A DNA stretch of 64,000 bases from an uncultured Lachnospiraceae bacterium (GTDB lineage Bacteria > Bacillota > Clostridia > Lachnospirales > Lachnospiraceae). This document shows, piece after piece, positions 50,006 through 59,700 of this stretch (position 1 is its first letter; each line of letters opens with the position of its first letter). A program made the translations under genes and the position numbers. The notes below the pieces were generated by a model that saw only the letters and a list, made by a program, of their open reading frames with translations, ran no database searches and was not told where the DNA came from. The DNA lies in assembly GCA_902493385.1 (NCBI GenBank), contig CABUPO010000002.1, positions 1 to 64,000 on the forward strand, read 5' to 3'.

Positions 50006-51889
50006 ATGGTATTACAATCTGAAAAAAATAACAGGCTTCTTGTATATTTTTTCTATGATAAGGCTGGAATTGTTGACGATTATATTATGTATATGCTTGA
50101 AAAGCTCAAGCCGCATGTAAAGAATATAATATTTGTATCTAATGGTGATATGACGCCGCAGTCAGTAAAGAAGGTTAAGAGGATTGCAGACCATGTCATT
50201 GAAAGAGAAAATAAAGGTATGGACGTAATGGCTTACAAAGCGGCCATAGACTTTATGGGTTATGAAAAGCTTAAAGAATATGACGAGCTTATTATGATGA
50301 ACTTTACGATTATGGGGCCGGTAACGCCGCTTTCTGATATGTTTCATAATATGGATGCAAAGGACATTGATTTCTGGGGACTTACGCTGTTTCATGGCTG
50401 TGACGGAGACCCGTTCGGAGCAGAATGTGAGTATGGATTTCTCCCAATGCATATTCAGTCTCATTTTATTGCGGTAAGGAACAGTATGCTTAGCTCAGAC
50501 GACTTTAAAGATTATTGGGAGAGCAGGCCTGAGATAAAATATTACAGTGATGCGATAGGCAAGCATGAGGCTGTATTTACAAGGCATTTTGAAGAGCTTG
50601 GTTACAAATGGGAGGTGTATTCAGACACAAGGGATTGTATGGACTATACTGACCTTCCGATTATTTCGATGCCTGTAAAGCTTATAAGAGATAAAAAATG
50701 TCCGGTCTTTAAAAGAAGGAATTTCTTTCAGGAATATTTTGATATAATGAACAAATCCACCGGCGAGGTTGAGGCTGAGCTGTATAATTATCTGAAAAAT
50801 AATACTGATTATGATGTGAATTATATCTGGGACAATATGTTAAGAGTACAGAATATATCAGATATCAAAAAGGCAGTACAGCTTAATTATGTTCTGAGTA
50901 CAAGAGCTCCTGAATATACTAAGGCGCCTGATAAAAAGGTATTATTTGTTGTATTTGTGAGCGATATAAGACATATGTACAGCAATTACAAGAGACTGGA
51001 AAATCTGCCTGATTCGTGCGACGTGCTTTTAGCAGCGCAGTCAGAGGAGGCTTTGGATGTTTTTTGCAGGATATTTAGCTGCCAACATATAGTAAAGACT
51101 GTCGTATCTGAGAAGATAAATTCAGCGATAGGAAGACTTGGTATTGTAAGAGATGAAGTAAAGAGTTATGAGCTTGTTTGTTTCCTGAATGATTTCAGGG
51201 AAAATAAGCTTGAATTTGATTCAGTCAACGAATCATTTTTATTCAGATGTTATTCGTCGCTTGCTTATAATGCAGTGTATATTAACAATATTATTAATCT
51301 GTTTGATAATAACGAAAGAATGGGTCTTCTTCTTGCGCCTCCTCCTAACCACGCGGATTATTATCCTACGCTTGGATGCTTCGACTGGGGAGATAATTTT
51401 GACACGACAGAGGAGCTTGCGGAATTTATGGGGCTTAATGTTAATATTGATATCACCAAAGAGCCGCTGCCTGCGTATGGAGATATGTTTTTTGCAAGGA
51501 CGAGGGCGCTTAGCGCTGTGTTCGATACAGATTTTGAGGTTTTTAAGGAAACAGATAATATAGACCTTATATTTGAGAGAATATATGCATATGCCGCACA
51601 GGCAAAAGGCTATTATACGGCAGGAGTAACGTCTGATGAATTTGCCGCAATTGAGACGACTAATCTTCAGTATATGACAGCGGAGATTAACAGGCAGGCC
51701 TTTGCGCTTTTTGGAGTAGATACGCACTTTAACCTTGTTAATAAAATGCGCAGCTTTCATGGAATGTACGGAGAATGCGATCCGTCCTCTATTGAAGTGA
51801 GGATATTGCGAATAGTAAGAAAATTGATTCCGAGAAAGCTGCTTAGCAGAATATTCAGAGGGATAGCAGGATTAATACGAAGGAAATAG
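50006..51889 (+). CDS. RgpF family protein with degenerate second half
   Basis: A 627-residue RgpF paralogue with the opposite pattern. The first half is intact: YFFYDKAGIVDDYI, ENKGMDV (68-74), DFWGLTLFHG and HIQSHFIAVRNSML. In the second half the N-R-G-R-D-V-S-A-L-L motif is replaced by EKINSAIGRLG (from 369) and VHDKK by LNDFREN, although the later PPPNHADYYPTLGCFDWG is kept. It should act with the previous protein, which keeps the other module. The basic C-terminus may bind membrane. AGGA precedes the ATG. Confidence 0.83.
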   Translation: MVLQSEKNNRLLVYFFYDKAGIVDDYIMYMLEKLKPHVKNIIFVSNGDMTPQSVKKVKRIADHVIERENKGMDVMAYKAAIDFMGYEKLKEYDELIMMNFTIMGPVTPLSDMFHNMDAKDIDFWGLTLFHGCDGDPFGAECEYGFLPMHIQSHFIAVRNSMLSSDDFKDYWESRPEIKYYSDAIGKHEAVFTRHFEELGYKWEVYSDTRDCMDYTDLPIISMPVKLIRDKKCPVFKRRNFFQEYFDIMNKSTGEVEAELYNYLKNNTDYDVNYIWDNMLRVQNISDIKKAVQLNYVLSTRAPEYTKAPDKKVLFVVFVSDIRHMYSNYKRLENLPDSCDVLLAAQSEEALDVFCRIFSCQHIVKTVVSEKINSAIGRLGIVRDEVKSYELVCFLNDFRENKLEFDSVNESFLFRCYSSLAYNAVYINNIINLFDNNERMGLLLAPPPNHADYYPTLGCFDWGDNFDTTEELAEFMGLNVNIDITKEPLPAYGDMFFARTRALSAVFDTDFEVFKETDNIDLIFERIYAYAAQAKGYYTAGVTSDEFAAIETTNLQYMTAEINRQAFALFGVDTHFNLVNKMRSFHGMYGECDPSSIEVRILRIVRKLIPRKLLSRIFRGIAGLIRRK

Positions 51890-51900
51890 CAGGAGATATT

Positions 51901-52956
51901 ATGTCAAAGGAAAGATTATTTTACTTGGATTTTGTAAGGGCGCTTGCCGCAATAGCAATTATTATTACTCATTATAATGCGGTGTTCTTATATTGGGATC
52001 CTCCTATACCGGGTCTTTATGTTATCGATGCATTTGTTTTTAACATCTATATCGGACGGTTCGGAGTGTCATTGTTTTTGATTATTTCCGGAGCGGCGCT
52101 TATGCATGTATACGGCAATGGCATTAAGCTTAAGAAGTTTTATATAAAAAGATTTAAGTCGCTTTATCCAATGTTTTGGATTGCATATTCAGTTGCGTTT
52201 TTATATATGTACGTGTATAAAGGAAACTGGGCTTCAACCCAGGTGCCGAAGCAGAATCTTATTCTGACATTTTTGGGCATGGATGGATATCTTGCTGATT
52301 TAATGCCGACATTTTATCTTGTAGGCGAATGGTTTTTGGGATTCATAGTAATATTCTATATTGTTTTTCCGCTTTTAAGATTTATGATGGAAAGAAAGCC
52401 TGTGCTTTTGGCAGTCGCTGCAATGGTTATATATTGCCTGTTTATATGGCGATATCCAATGAGAATCACCGCTTCAAAAAACCTGTTTATAAGACTTCCT
52501 GAGCTGTTATTTGGCATGTATTTTATAAAATATATTAAAAAGGTTAATTGGCCGACAGCATTGATAAGCCTTGCGGTACTTATAGCAAATCAGATTATTA
52601 AACCTTCATGGAATGAGGATATTCAGACGACTTATATAGGTATTGCGGCATTTTTGGTTCTGGTATATATTTCGCAGTATGTAAGGTCAGAGAAAATTCA
52701 TGTAATATGTGCATGGATAAGCAAATATTCATACGCTGTATTCCTGACTCATCATATAATTATTTATACGCTTATGACAAGCTTTGATCCGACAAAAATG
52801 ACCCATATTGAAAGCTATCTTGTATTTTTTGGACTGTGCTTCGTAATATCAGTCGCATCTGTGATATTGTATAAGGCGCATGATTATGTTATGAAAGGGT
52901 TTGGAATTTTATATCAAAAAATATATCTGGAAAAGAAAAGTGTGATTAAGAGTTAG
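51901..52956 (+). CDS. Membrane acyltransferase family 3 (OafA-like)
   Basis: A 351-residue integral membrane acyltransferase with about ten helices. LFYLDFVRALAAIAIIITHYN near the N-terminus carries the conserved Arg and His of the family, and GRFGVSLFLIISGAAL follows as usual. Members O-acetylate sugars of exported glycans. It is placed between an RgpF gene and the 4-epimerase, so it probably decorates the rhamnose-type glycan. AGGAG lies before the ATG. No C-terminal SGNH domain is attached. Confidence 0.88.
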   Translation: MSKERLFYLDFVRALAAIAIIITHYNAVFLYWDPPIPGLYVIDAFVFNIYIGRFGVSLFLIISGAALMHVYGNGIKLKKFYIKRFKSLYPMFWIAYSVAFLYMYVYKGNWASTQVPKQNLILTFLGMDGYLADLMPTFYLVGEWFLGFIVIFYIVFPLLRFMMERKPVLLAVAAMVIYCLFIWRYPMRITASKNLFIRLPELLFGMYFIKYIKKVNWPTALISLAVLIANQIIKPSWNEDIQTTYIGIAAFLVLVYISQYVRSEKIHVICAWISKYSYAVFLTHHIIIYTLMTSFDPTKMTHIESYLVFFGLCFVISVASVILYKAHDYVMKGFGILYQKIYLEKKSVIKS

Positions 52957-52972
52957 TTGGAGGAATATTAGA

Positions 52973-54100
52973 ATGTTTAATAATGTATTGATAACAGGCG
53001 GCGCGGGATTTATCGGTTCAAGAGTGGCAAAAAAGCTTATAGATAAAGGATGCTTTGTCAGAATTTTAGATAATATGTCGGAACAGATACATGGAAAAGA
53101 CGGACAGCTTCCGGAATTTATACAGGGCAGGGTTGATTTTATAAAGGGTGATGTATGCAGCTATGACGACTGGAAAAAAGCATTGGATGGAATGGACGCG
53201 GTTATTCATCTTGCCGCTCAGACAGGAACAGGCCAGTCTATGTATGAGATTGCAAGCTATTGTGATACTAATATCATCGGAACAGCCCGAATGCTTGATA
53301 TATTGACTAATGAAAAGCACAGTATTAAAAAAGTCATTGTCGCATCGTCAAGGGCTATATACGGCGAAGGTATGTACAGGTGTGAAGAACACGGTATTGT
53401 TTATCCTGTAGAGCGTACCGAGGCTGATATGGCAAAAGGAGATTTCAGTGTTAAATGTCCGAAATGCAATAAGGTAACAGAAGTGGCCGCGACCAATGAA
53501 AATACTCTGATTCATCCTTCAAGCGTGTATGGAATAACAAAGCAGGTTCAGGAAGAGCTTACATTAGTCTGCTGTAAAGCAATAGGAATACCGGCTGTTA
53601 CGTACAGATATCAGAATGTGTATGGACCAGGACAGTCATTATCTAATCCGTATACGGGAATTTTATCTATATTTTCAACGAGAATACGTGCGGGGAAGGA
53701 TATTAATATATTTGAGGACGGTATGGAATCGAGAGATTTTGTATATATAGATGATGTTGTGGATGCAACAATTGCGGGACTTGAAAAGAAGGAAGCGGAT
53801 TACCAGTCGTTTAATGTCGGAACGGGTGTTATGACGACAGTTAATGAAGTGGTAGAAGAGCTTATGAAATGCTATGGCAGGAGGGTCGAAGCTAATATTA
53901 CAGGAATGTACAGGGTGGGAGATATAAGAAATAATTACGCTGACATTACTAAGGCTAAAGAGCTTCTTGGATTTGAGGCTAAGACGTCTTTTGCGGAAGG
54001 GATAAAGAAGTTTGCCATGTGGGTTGATACTCAAAAAGCAGAGGAAGACCGTTATGAAGAATCCTTACAGGAAATGAAAGATAAGGGCCTGTTCAAATAA
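52973..54100 (+). CDS. dTDP-L-rhamnose 4-epimerase (WbiB-like)
   Basis: A 375-residue extended SDR. Seen: VTGGAGFIGSRVA, LAAQTGTGQSMYE, ASSRAIYGEG, YGITKQ with catalytic Tyr and Lys, and YQNVYGPGQSLSNPYTGI. Between residues ~135 and 170 there is an insert with Cys and His (RCEEHG) and a CPKC pair, like a small zinc ribbon. This set of features matches WbiB-type dTDP-L-rhamnose 4-epimerases, which make dTDP-6-deoxy-L-talose. With rfbA/B/C in the same locus this predicts 6-deoxytalose in the glycan. GGAGG precedes the ATG. It is the last gene of the locus. Confidence 0.82.
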   Translation: MFNNVLITGGAGFIGSRVAKKLIDKGCFVRILDNMSEQIHGKDGQLPEFIQGRVDFIKGDVCSYDDWKKALDGMDAVIHLAAQTGTGQSMYEIASYCDTNIIGTARMLDILTNEKHSIKKVIVASSRAIYGEGMYRCEEHGIVYPVERTEADMAKGDFSVKCPKCNKVTEVAATNENTLIHPSSVYGITKQVQEELTLVCCKAIGIPAVTYRYQNVYGPGQSLSNPYTGILSIFSTRIRAGKDINIFEDGMESRDFVYIDDVVDATIAGLEKKEADYQSFNVGTGVMTTVNEVVEELMKCYGRRVEANITGMYRVGDIRNNYADITKAKELLGFEAKTSFAEGIKKFAMWVDTQKAEEDRYEESLQEMKDKGLFK

Positions 54101-54135
54101 GTATTACAATCAATTACTTTACGGAGGAAATATTC

Positions 54136-54609
54136 ATGTATGAAAAGTTAAACGTAAAGGCGAGAGGGTTAATGATAGTATGTGAAATTATTGCATGTAT
54201 AGTGGCTACAGCCGTCATTTTTTCCGTATGGCTGATTATAAAGGATTATAATATGCCGTTTTCTGCAAATCTTATATGGATAATTGCTGTGATAATCTGG
54301 GCGCTTGGTATAACAGCTCCGTTTGTCAGATATGAAAGATACCGTTACAGGTTTACCGACGAAGAAATTGACGTTAAGGAAGGATTTATATTCATAACGC
54401 GTGATGTAGTTCCGATAGAGAGGCTTCATAAGATTGCCATGCAGAGCGGTCCGCTTGACAGAATGTTCGGATTATCAAAGGTTATTGTAACTACTGCGGG
54501 CGGCGATGTTACAATACGTTTTATGGAGAATAAAAAAGCGGAAGAGATAGTTGATACGTTAAAAAAGCGCATTAATTCTTACGCAGTAAAAAGCCGCATG
54601 GAGGACTGA
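54136..54609 (+). CDS. bPH2-domain membrane protein (YdbS-like)
   Basis: A 157-residue protein with two N-terminal membrane helices (about 12-35 and 43-62) and one bacterial PH domain (bPH2) with YRFTDEEIDVKEGFIF and VPIERLHKIAMQSGPLDRMFGL. YdbS/YdbT pairs of this form occur in many Firmicutes; a role in resistance to exported antimicrobial agents has been proposed. It is three bases upstream of its partner gene and probably forms one complex with it. Exact function unknown. Confidence 0.8.
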   Translation: MYEKLNVKARGLMIVCEIIACIVATAVIFSVWLIIKDYNMPFSANLIWIIAVIIWALGITAPFVRYERYRYRFTDEEIDVKEGFIFITRDVVPIERLHKIAMQSGPLDRMFGLSKVIVTTAGGDVTIRFMENKKAEEIVDTLKKRINSYAVKSRMED

Positions 54610-54612
54610 CGT

Positions 54613-56124
54613 ATGAATGACAGTAAAGCTTTTCGCAACCATCCAAGCATTATTTTGGAAAAAATATGGAAGGTAATGATATTTCTTGTTGTAATTTTTA
54701 TCGGCAGCATGGACGATTTAATGAATGCGGCGGCGCTTATAAAGGGCGGCGACATATGGGAAGGAATTGCGGCGCTTGGAGGGGGTTTTCTTTTAATTGT
54801 CATTATAGTGTTATGGAATGTCATTCGCTGGTATAAGACAACGATAACCATAAAAGACGGTACGATAGAAATAGTAAGAAAAACGCTTAACAGGCATGTC
54901 AATACTATAGCGGTACAGAATATATCCAATATTAATCTTGAACAGAATATTTTTGAAATGCTTGTCGGTACTTACAAATTGAAGCTTGATACAAGCAGTC
55001 TGTCTACTGCAGAACGTACGGATGTGGAGATTATATTAAAAAAGAAGCATGCAAATGACGTAAAGAACCTTATAATGCAGATGATGAGGGAGCTTGATGA
55101 CGCAAGGGCGGATTCTGATAACGATAAAGACGTTTCGCTGTCTGTACAGGAAATTTCAGAGGATGATTATGATATTGCATACAATACAAAAGAGATTATA
55201 GCAAGCTGTATTTTTCGTACTAATATACTGCTGTTTGTTATTACAATAGGTCTGTTTATATCTTCAGTAATAGCCATAATATCCGTAATACCAACAATGC
55301 ATACTGCAAGCGACGCCGTATCATTAATTGCCGCAATTTTTATGCAGCTCTTTGCAGGAGGTTCGTTTGCTGCAGTTATTATCAAATCATGGCTTGCCGA
55401 TTTTGCCTTCCGCGCAAAACGCCGGGATAATAAAGTTTACGTAAGCTGCGGATTGATAAAAAAGAGGAAATATGCGGTTCCGGTTGATACTATTAACGCA
55501 GTTTCTATAGAATATACAATGCTTGGACGTATATTTGGGCGCGCATCGGTAAAAGTTATAAATATAGGCGGCGAAGGAGAGGATGTTGCCGGAATGCAGC
55601 TTTTGCTTGCCGCAACAGGGAATGAATTAAAAGATAAACTTGAAATTCTGCTGCCGGAGTATACATTTCCTGATAAAAAAAGTATTAAAAGGCAGCCGCT
55701 TAAGGTGTTTTGGTGCAAGCTGTTAAAGCAGGTTATCTGGACGTTATGCTTTATGCTGGCGGTGCTTATTGTGTGTAAGGCTTTTGCCTGGGTTATTCCG
55801 GGCGTTATATTAAGAGCTTCTGTGTGGGCGTTTATTCTGATAAGCGTGACTGGAAATGTGCTTGCCTATTGTGCAAACGGCCTGTGTGTAGACGATAAGT
55901 ATGTTGTTATTTCAGGTGGAATGTTTGCAAAGAAGATTGTTTTGATACCATATGAGAAAATACAGTATATAACCGAGAAAATGGGGCCGATTGAAGGACT
56001 GATGCATGTAAGGCATGCTGATATCAGTATACTTGCAAGTATGGCTAACAGGAAAAATTCTGTTAAGTCCTTTCCGGCAAGTGAATTTGAAAAGCTGTAT
56101 GAGCATTTGGAGAAAACGTATTAA
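54613..56124 (+). CDS. Multi-bPH2 membrane protein (YdbT-like)
   Basis: A 503-residue membrane protein with paired helices at about 18-35/45-65, 205-225/230-255 and 360-385/390-410, each pair followed by a bPH2 domain: TIEIVRKTLNRHVNTIAVQNISNINLEQNIFEML, RKYAVPVDTINAVSIEYTMLGRIFG, and KKIVLIPYEKIQYITEKMGPIEGL. This triple arrangement is that of YdbT. An acidic loop (about 155-185) links the first and second units. Translational coupling with the YdbS-like gene is likely. Biochemical role not established. Confidence 0.8.
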   Translation: MNDSKAFRNHPSIILEKIWKVMIFLVVIFIGSMDDLMNAAALIKGGDIWEGIAALGGGFLLIVIIVLWNVIRWYKTTITIKDGTIEIVRKTLNRHVNTIAVQNISNINLEQNIFEMLVGTYKLKLDTSSLSTAERTDVEIILKKKHANDVKNLIMQMMRELDDARADSDNDKDVSLSVQEISEDDYDIAYNTKEIIASCIFRTNILLFVITIGLFISSVIAIISVIPTMHTASDAVSLIAAIFMQLFAGGSFAAVIIKSWLADFAFRAKRRDNKVYVSCGLIKKRKYAVPVDTINAVSIEYTMLGRIFGRASVKVINIGGEGEDVAGMQLLLAATGNELKDKLEILLPEYTFPDKKSIKRQPLKVFWCKLLKQVIWTLCFMLAVLIVCKAFAWVIPGVILRASVWAFILISVTGNVLAYCANGLCVDDKYVVISGGMFAKKIVLIPYEKIQYITEKMGPIEGLMHVRHADISILASMANRKNSVKSFPASEFEKLYEHLEKTY

Positions 56125-56147
56125 ATGCTTTCACCGGAGGTTTTGTT

Positions 56148-56645
56148 ATGGATAATAATGTATTTATTAATATGTCTTACGGGGTTTATGTTGTAACAAC
56201 AATGGACGGCGACAGGCCGGTCGGCTGTACGTGCAATGCAGTGATGCAGATAACTGCAGAGCCGTCTGTTGCTGCGGTAAGTATAAATCACAATAATTAT
56301 ACCAATGAATGTATTAAAAAATACAAAAAAGTGGGAGTTACAATTATTGCAGAAGATTCAGACCCGGGCGTTATCGGAAGATTTGGTTTTTACAGCTCGC
56401 GTGATACTGATAAGTTTGACGGAATTGATTATGTGGTGGATAAGGGGCTTGCTTTTCCTGAAACAGGATGCGGTTATTTTATGGGCAATGTTATCGGTTC
56501 GTATGAAGCCGAAACTCATACTGTATTTTTTGTAAATGTAACGGATGGTGAAAAAAAAGACGGAATACCTATGACTTATTCGTATTACCACAATGTTATA
56601 AAAGGCAGGAGTCCGAAAAATGCTCCTACTTATATTTCTGATTAA
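56148..56645 (+). CDS. Flavin reductase-like FMN-binding protein
   Basis: A 165-residue split-barrel flavoprotein of the flavin-reductase group. Seen: MSYGVYVVTTMDGDRPVGCTCNAVMQIT, in which FMN contacts the Thr-rich strands, and the C-terminal TYSYYHNVIKGRSPKNAPTYI segment common in clostridial members. Many relatives carry a C-terminal rubredoxin domain, the high-molecular-weight rubredoxins; this one ends before it. It would pass electrons to flavin or oxygen-detoxifying partners. GGAGG precedes the ATG, and a terminator follows. Confidence 0.85.
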   Translation: MDNNVFINMSYGVYVVTTMDGDRPVGCTCNAVMQITAEPSVAAVSINHNNYTNECIKKYKKVGVTIIAEDSDPGVIGRFGFYSSRDTDKFDGIDYVVDKGLAFPETGCGYFMGNVIGSYEAETHTVFFVNVTDGEKKDGIPMTYSYYHNVIKGRSPKNAPTYISD

Positions 56646-56664
56646 TAAAGTTTTTATGGAAATG

Positions 56665-56703
56665 AAGCTCTACAGGTGTTATAATAAACAGTAGGGCTTT
56701 TTT
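56665..56703 (+). terminator. Rho-independent terminator after the flavin reductase gene
   Basis: AAGCTCTAC (56665-56673) pairs with GTAGGGCTT (56691-56699), nine pairs with one G-U wobble, a 17-base loop, then a run of Ts to 56703. It isolates carB from the upstream genes. Confidence 0.75.
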
Positions 56704-56741
56704 ATATCAAAAACCTTAATAAATTCAGCGGGGGATAGATA

Positions 56742-59700
56742 ATGGGAAAGAGAGAAGACATCAGAAAAGTATTAATTATCGGTTCTGGTCCGATTATTAT
56801 CGGACAGGCATGTGAGTTTGATTACTCAGGAACGCAGGCATGTAAGGCCTTAAGGCAGCTTGGATATAAGATTGTTCTGGTCAATTCCAATCCGGCAACG
56901 ATTATGACAGATCCGGGAATTGCTGATGTTACATATATTGAACCACTTAATGTAACAAGGCTTACACAGATTATTGAAAAAGAACGCCCGGATGCTATTC
57001 TTCCGAACCTTGGAGGACAGTCCGGCCTTAACCTTTGCTCCGAGCTTGCTAAAGAAGGCGTGCTTGACAGATATAATGTAAAAGTAATAGGCGTTCAGGT
57101 TGATGCAATCGAACGTGGTGAAGACCGTATTGAATTTAAAAAGACTATGAATAAGCTTGGAATAGAGATGGCAAGAAGCGAGGTTGCCTATTCGGTTGAA
57201 GAAGCGCTTGCCATAGCTGATAAGCTTGGATATCCGGTAGTGCTTCGCCCCGCTTATACGATGGGCGGCGCAGGCGGAGGACTTGTGTATAATGTGGAAG
57301 AGCTTAAGACAGTATGTGCAAGAGGTCTTCAGGCAAGTCTTGTTGGCCAGGTTCTTGTTGAAGAATCTATTATCGGATGGGAAGAGCTTGAGCTTGAAGT
57401 TGTTCGTGATGCAAAAGGCAATATGATTACAGTTTGTTTCATAGAAAACATTGACCCGATGGGAGTGCATACTGGAGATTCATTCTGTTCAGCTCCGATG
57501 CTTACAATATCGGAAGAATGTCAGAGAAGATTACAGGAACAGGCGTACAAGATAGTAGAAGAAGTGCAGGTTATAGGCGGTACCAACGTACAGTTTGCAC
57601 ATGACCCGGTTACAGACCGTATAATCGTTATAGAGATTAATCCAAGAACATCACGTTCGTCGGCGCTTGCTTCAAAAGCAACGGGATTTCCTATTGCGCT
57701 TGTATCGTCAATGCTTGCGGCAGGGCTTACTCTTGATGAAATCCCCTGCGGAGTACACGGTACGCTTGATAAGTATGTTCCGGGAGGAGACTACATAGTT
57801 ATCAAATTTGCAAGATGGGCGTTTGAGAAGTTTAAGGACTCAGAAGATAAGCTGGGAACACAGATGCGTGCTGTCGGCGAAGTTATGAGTATCGGAAAGA
57901 ATTACAAAGAGGCTTTGCAGAAGGCAATCAGAAGTCTTGAAATTGGACGTTACGGACTTGGGTTTGCAAAGGATTTTCATGAAAAGAGCAAGGAAGAACT
58001 GCTTTCAATGCTTATTTATCCTACGAGTGAAAGACAGTTCATTATGTACGAGGCGCTTCGTAAGGGTGCATCCGTAGAAGAATTACATGAGCTTACAAAA
58101 ATTAAGAAGTATTTTATAGAACAGATGAAGGAGCTTGTCGAGCAGGAGGAGCAGCTTCTTGCAATGAAAGGAAGCATTCCTGAAAAGGATGTTATGATGA
58201 TGGCTAAAAAGAACGGCTTCTCAGACCGTTATCTTGCAATGCTTCTTGACGTGCCGGAAGAGGATATAAGACATGCAAGAACGAGCTACGGAATAACTGA
58301 AGCATGGGAGCCTGTGCGCGTAAGCGGAACTAATGACAGCGCTTATTATTATTCAACATACAATGCGCCTGATAACTCCAATGTATCCGATAAGAAAAAG
58401 ATTATGATACTCGGAGGCGGGCCTAACAGAATAGGCCAGGGCATTGAGTTTGACTATTGCTGCGTACACGCTGCATTTGCATTAAAAGAGCTTGGATTTG
58501 AGACAATAATCGTCAACTGTAATCCTGAGACCGTATCAACTGATTATGATACGTCAGATAAGCTTTATTTTGAGCCTCTTACGCTTGAGGACGTACTCAG
58601 CATATATGAAAAAGAAAAGCCTGTAGGAGTAATAGCGCAGTTTGGAGGACAGACGCCGCTTAATCTTGCTTTGGACCTTAAGAAGAATGGCGTTAATATT
58701 CTGGGAACCTCGCCGGAAGTAATTGATATGGCTGAGGACAGAGATTTGTTCAGGGGAATGATGGACAAGCTTGGAATCCCTATGCCTGAAGCAGGTATGG
58801 CGGTAGACGTGGATGAAGCTGTTAAGGTGGCGGAAGAGATTGGATATCCGGTAATGGTTCGTCCGTCTTATGTACTTGGCGGACGTGGAATGGAAGTTGT
58901 AAATGACTCTGAAAGCTTAAAGCAGTATATGGCTGCGGCTGTCGGCGTTACTCCTGACAGGCCGATACTGATAGATAGATTTTTAAGGCATGCTACGGAA
59001 TGTGAAGCTGATGCGATAGCAGACGGAGAGCACGCATATGTTCCTGCGGTAATGGAGCATATTGAGCTTGCCGGAGTGCATTCGGGAGATTCTGCATGCA
59101 TTCTTCCTTCTAAGAATATTCCTGAAGAGCTTGTATGTACTATTAAAGAATATACAAGAAAGATTGCACAGGAGATGGGCGTTAAAGGCCTTATGAATAT
59201 GCAGTATGCCATTGAGGACGGGAAGGTTTATGTGCTTGAGGCTAATCCAAGGGCGTCAAGGACTGTACCGCTTGTTTCAAAGGTATGCAATGTTCAGATG
59301 GTTAAGCTTGCAACACAGATTATGACAAGCGAACTTACTAATAGCAAGTCTCCGATTATTGATATGGAAGAGGCGCATCCGTCTTATTATGGAGTAAAAG
59401 AAGCAGTATTTCCATTTAATATGTTTCAGGAGGTCGACCCTGTACTTGGACCTGAGATGCGTTCCACAGGAGAAGTCCTTGGTTTGTCGACCAATGTGGG
59501 AGAAGCGTTCTTTAAGGCGCAGGAAGCAACCCAGACAAGGCTTCCTAAGGAAGGAACTGTGCTTTTCAGCGTAAGCAGAAAAGATAAGCCGGAGGTTGTG
59601 GATATTGCAAAGAAGTTTGAGGAATGCGGCTTTAATATTGTTGCAACCGGAAGTACATATGAACTTCTTGCAGCTAACGGAATTAATGCGTCGCGTATTA

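Noticed and set aside
48331..51889. Second and third RgpF genes as pseudogenes
   Set aside because: Both frames are complete with good ribosome sites and keep one fully conserved half each, so specialised proteins are more likely than decay.
56704..56741. PyrR-type attenuator or riboswitch before carB
   Set aside because: Only 38 bases remain after the terminator; no antiterminator or conserved loop is visible.
56850..57470. 206-codon minus-strand ORF inside carB
   Set aside because: Antisense to a highly conserved enzyme and cysteine/histidine-rich in a non-protein-like way.
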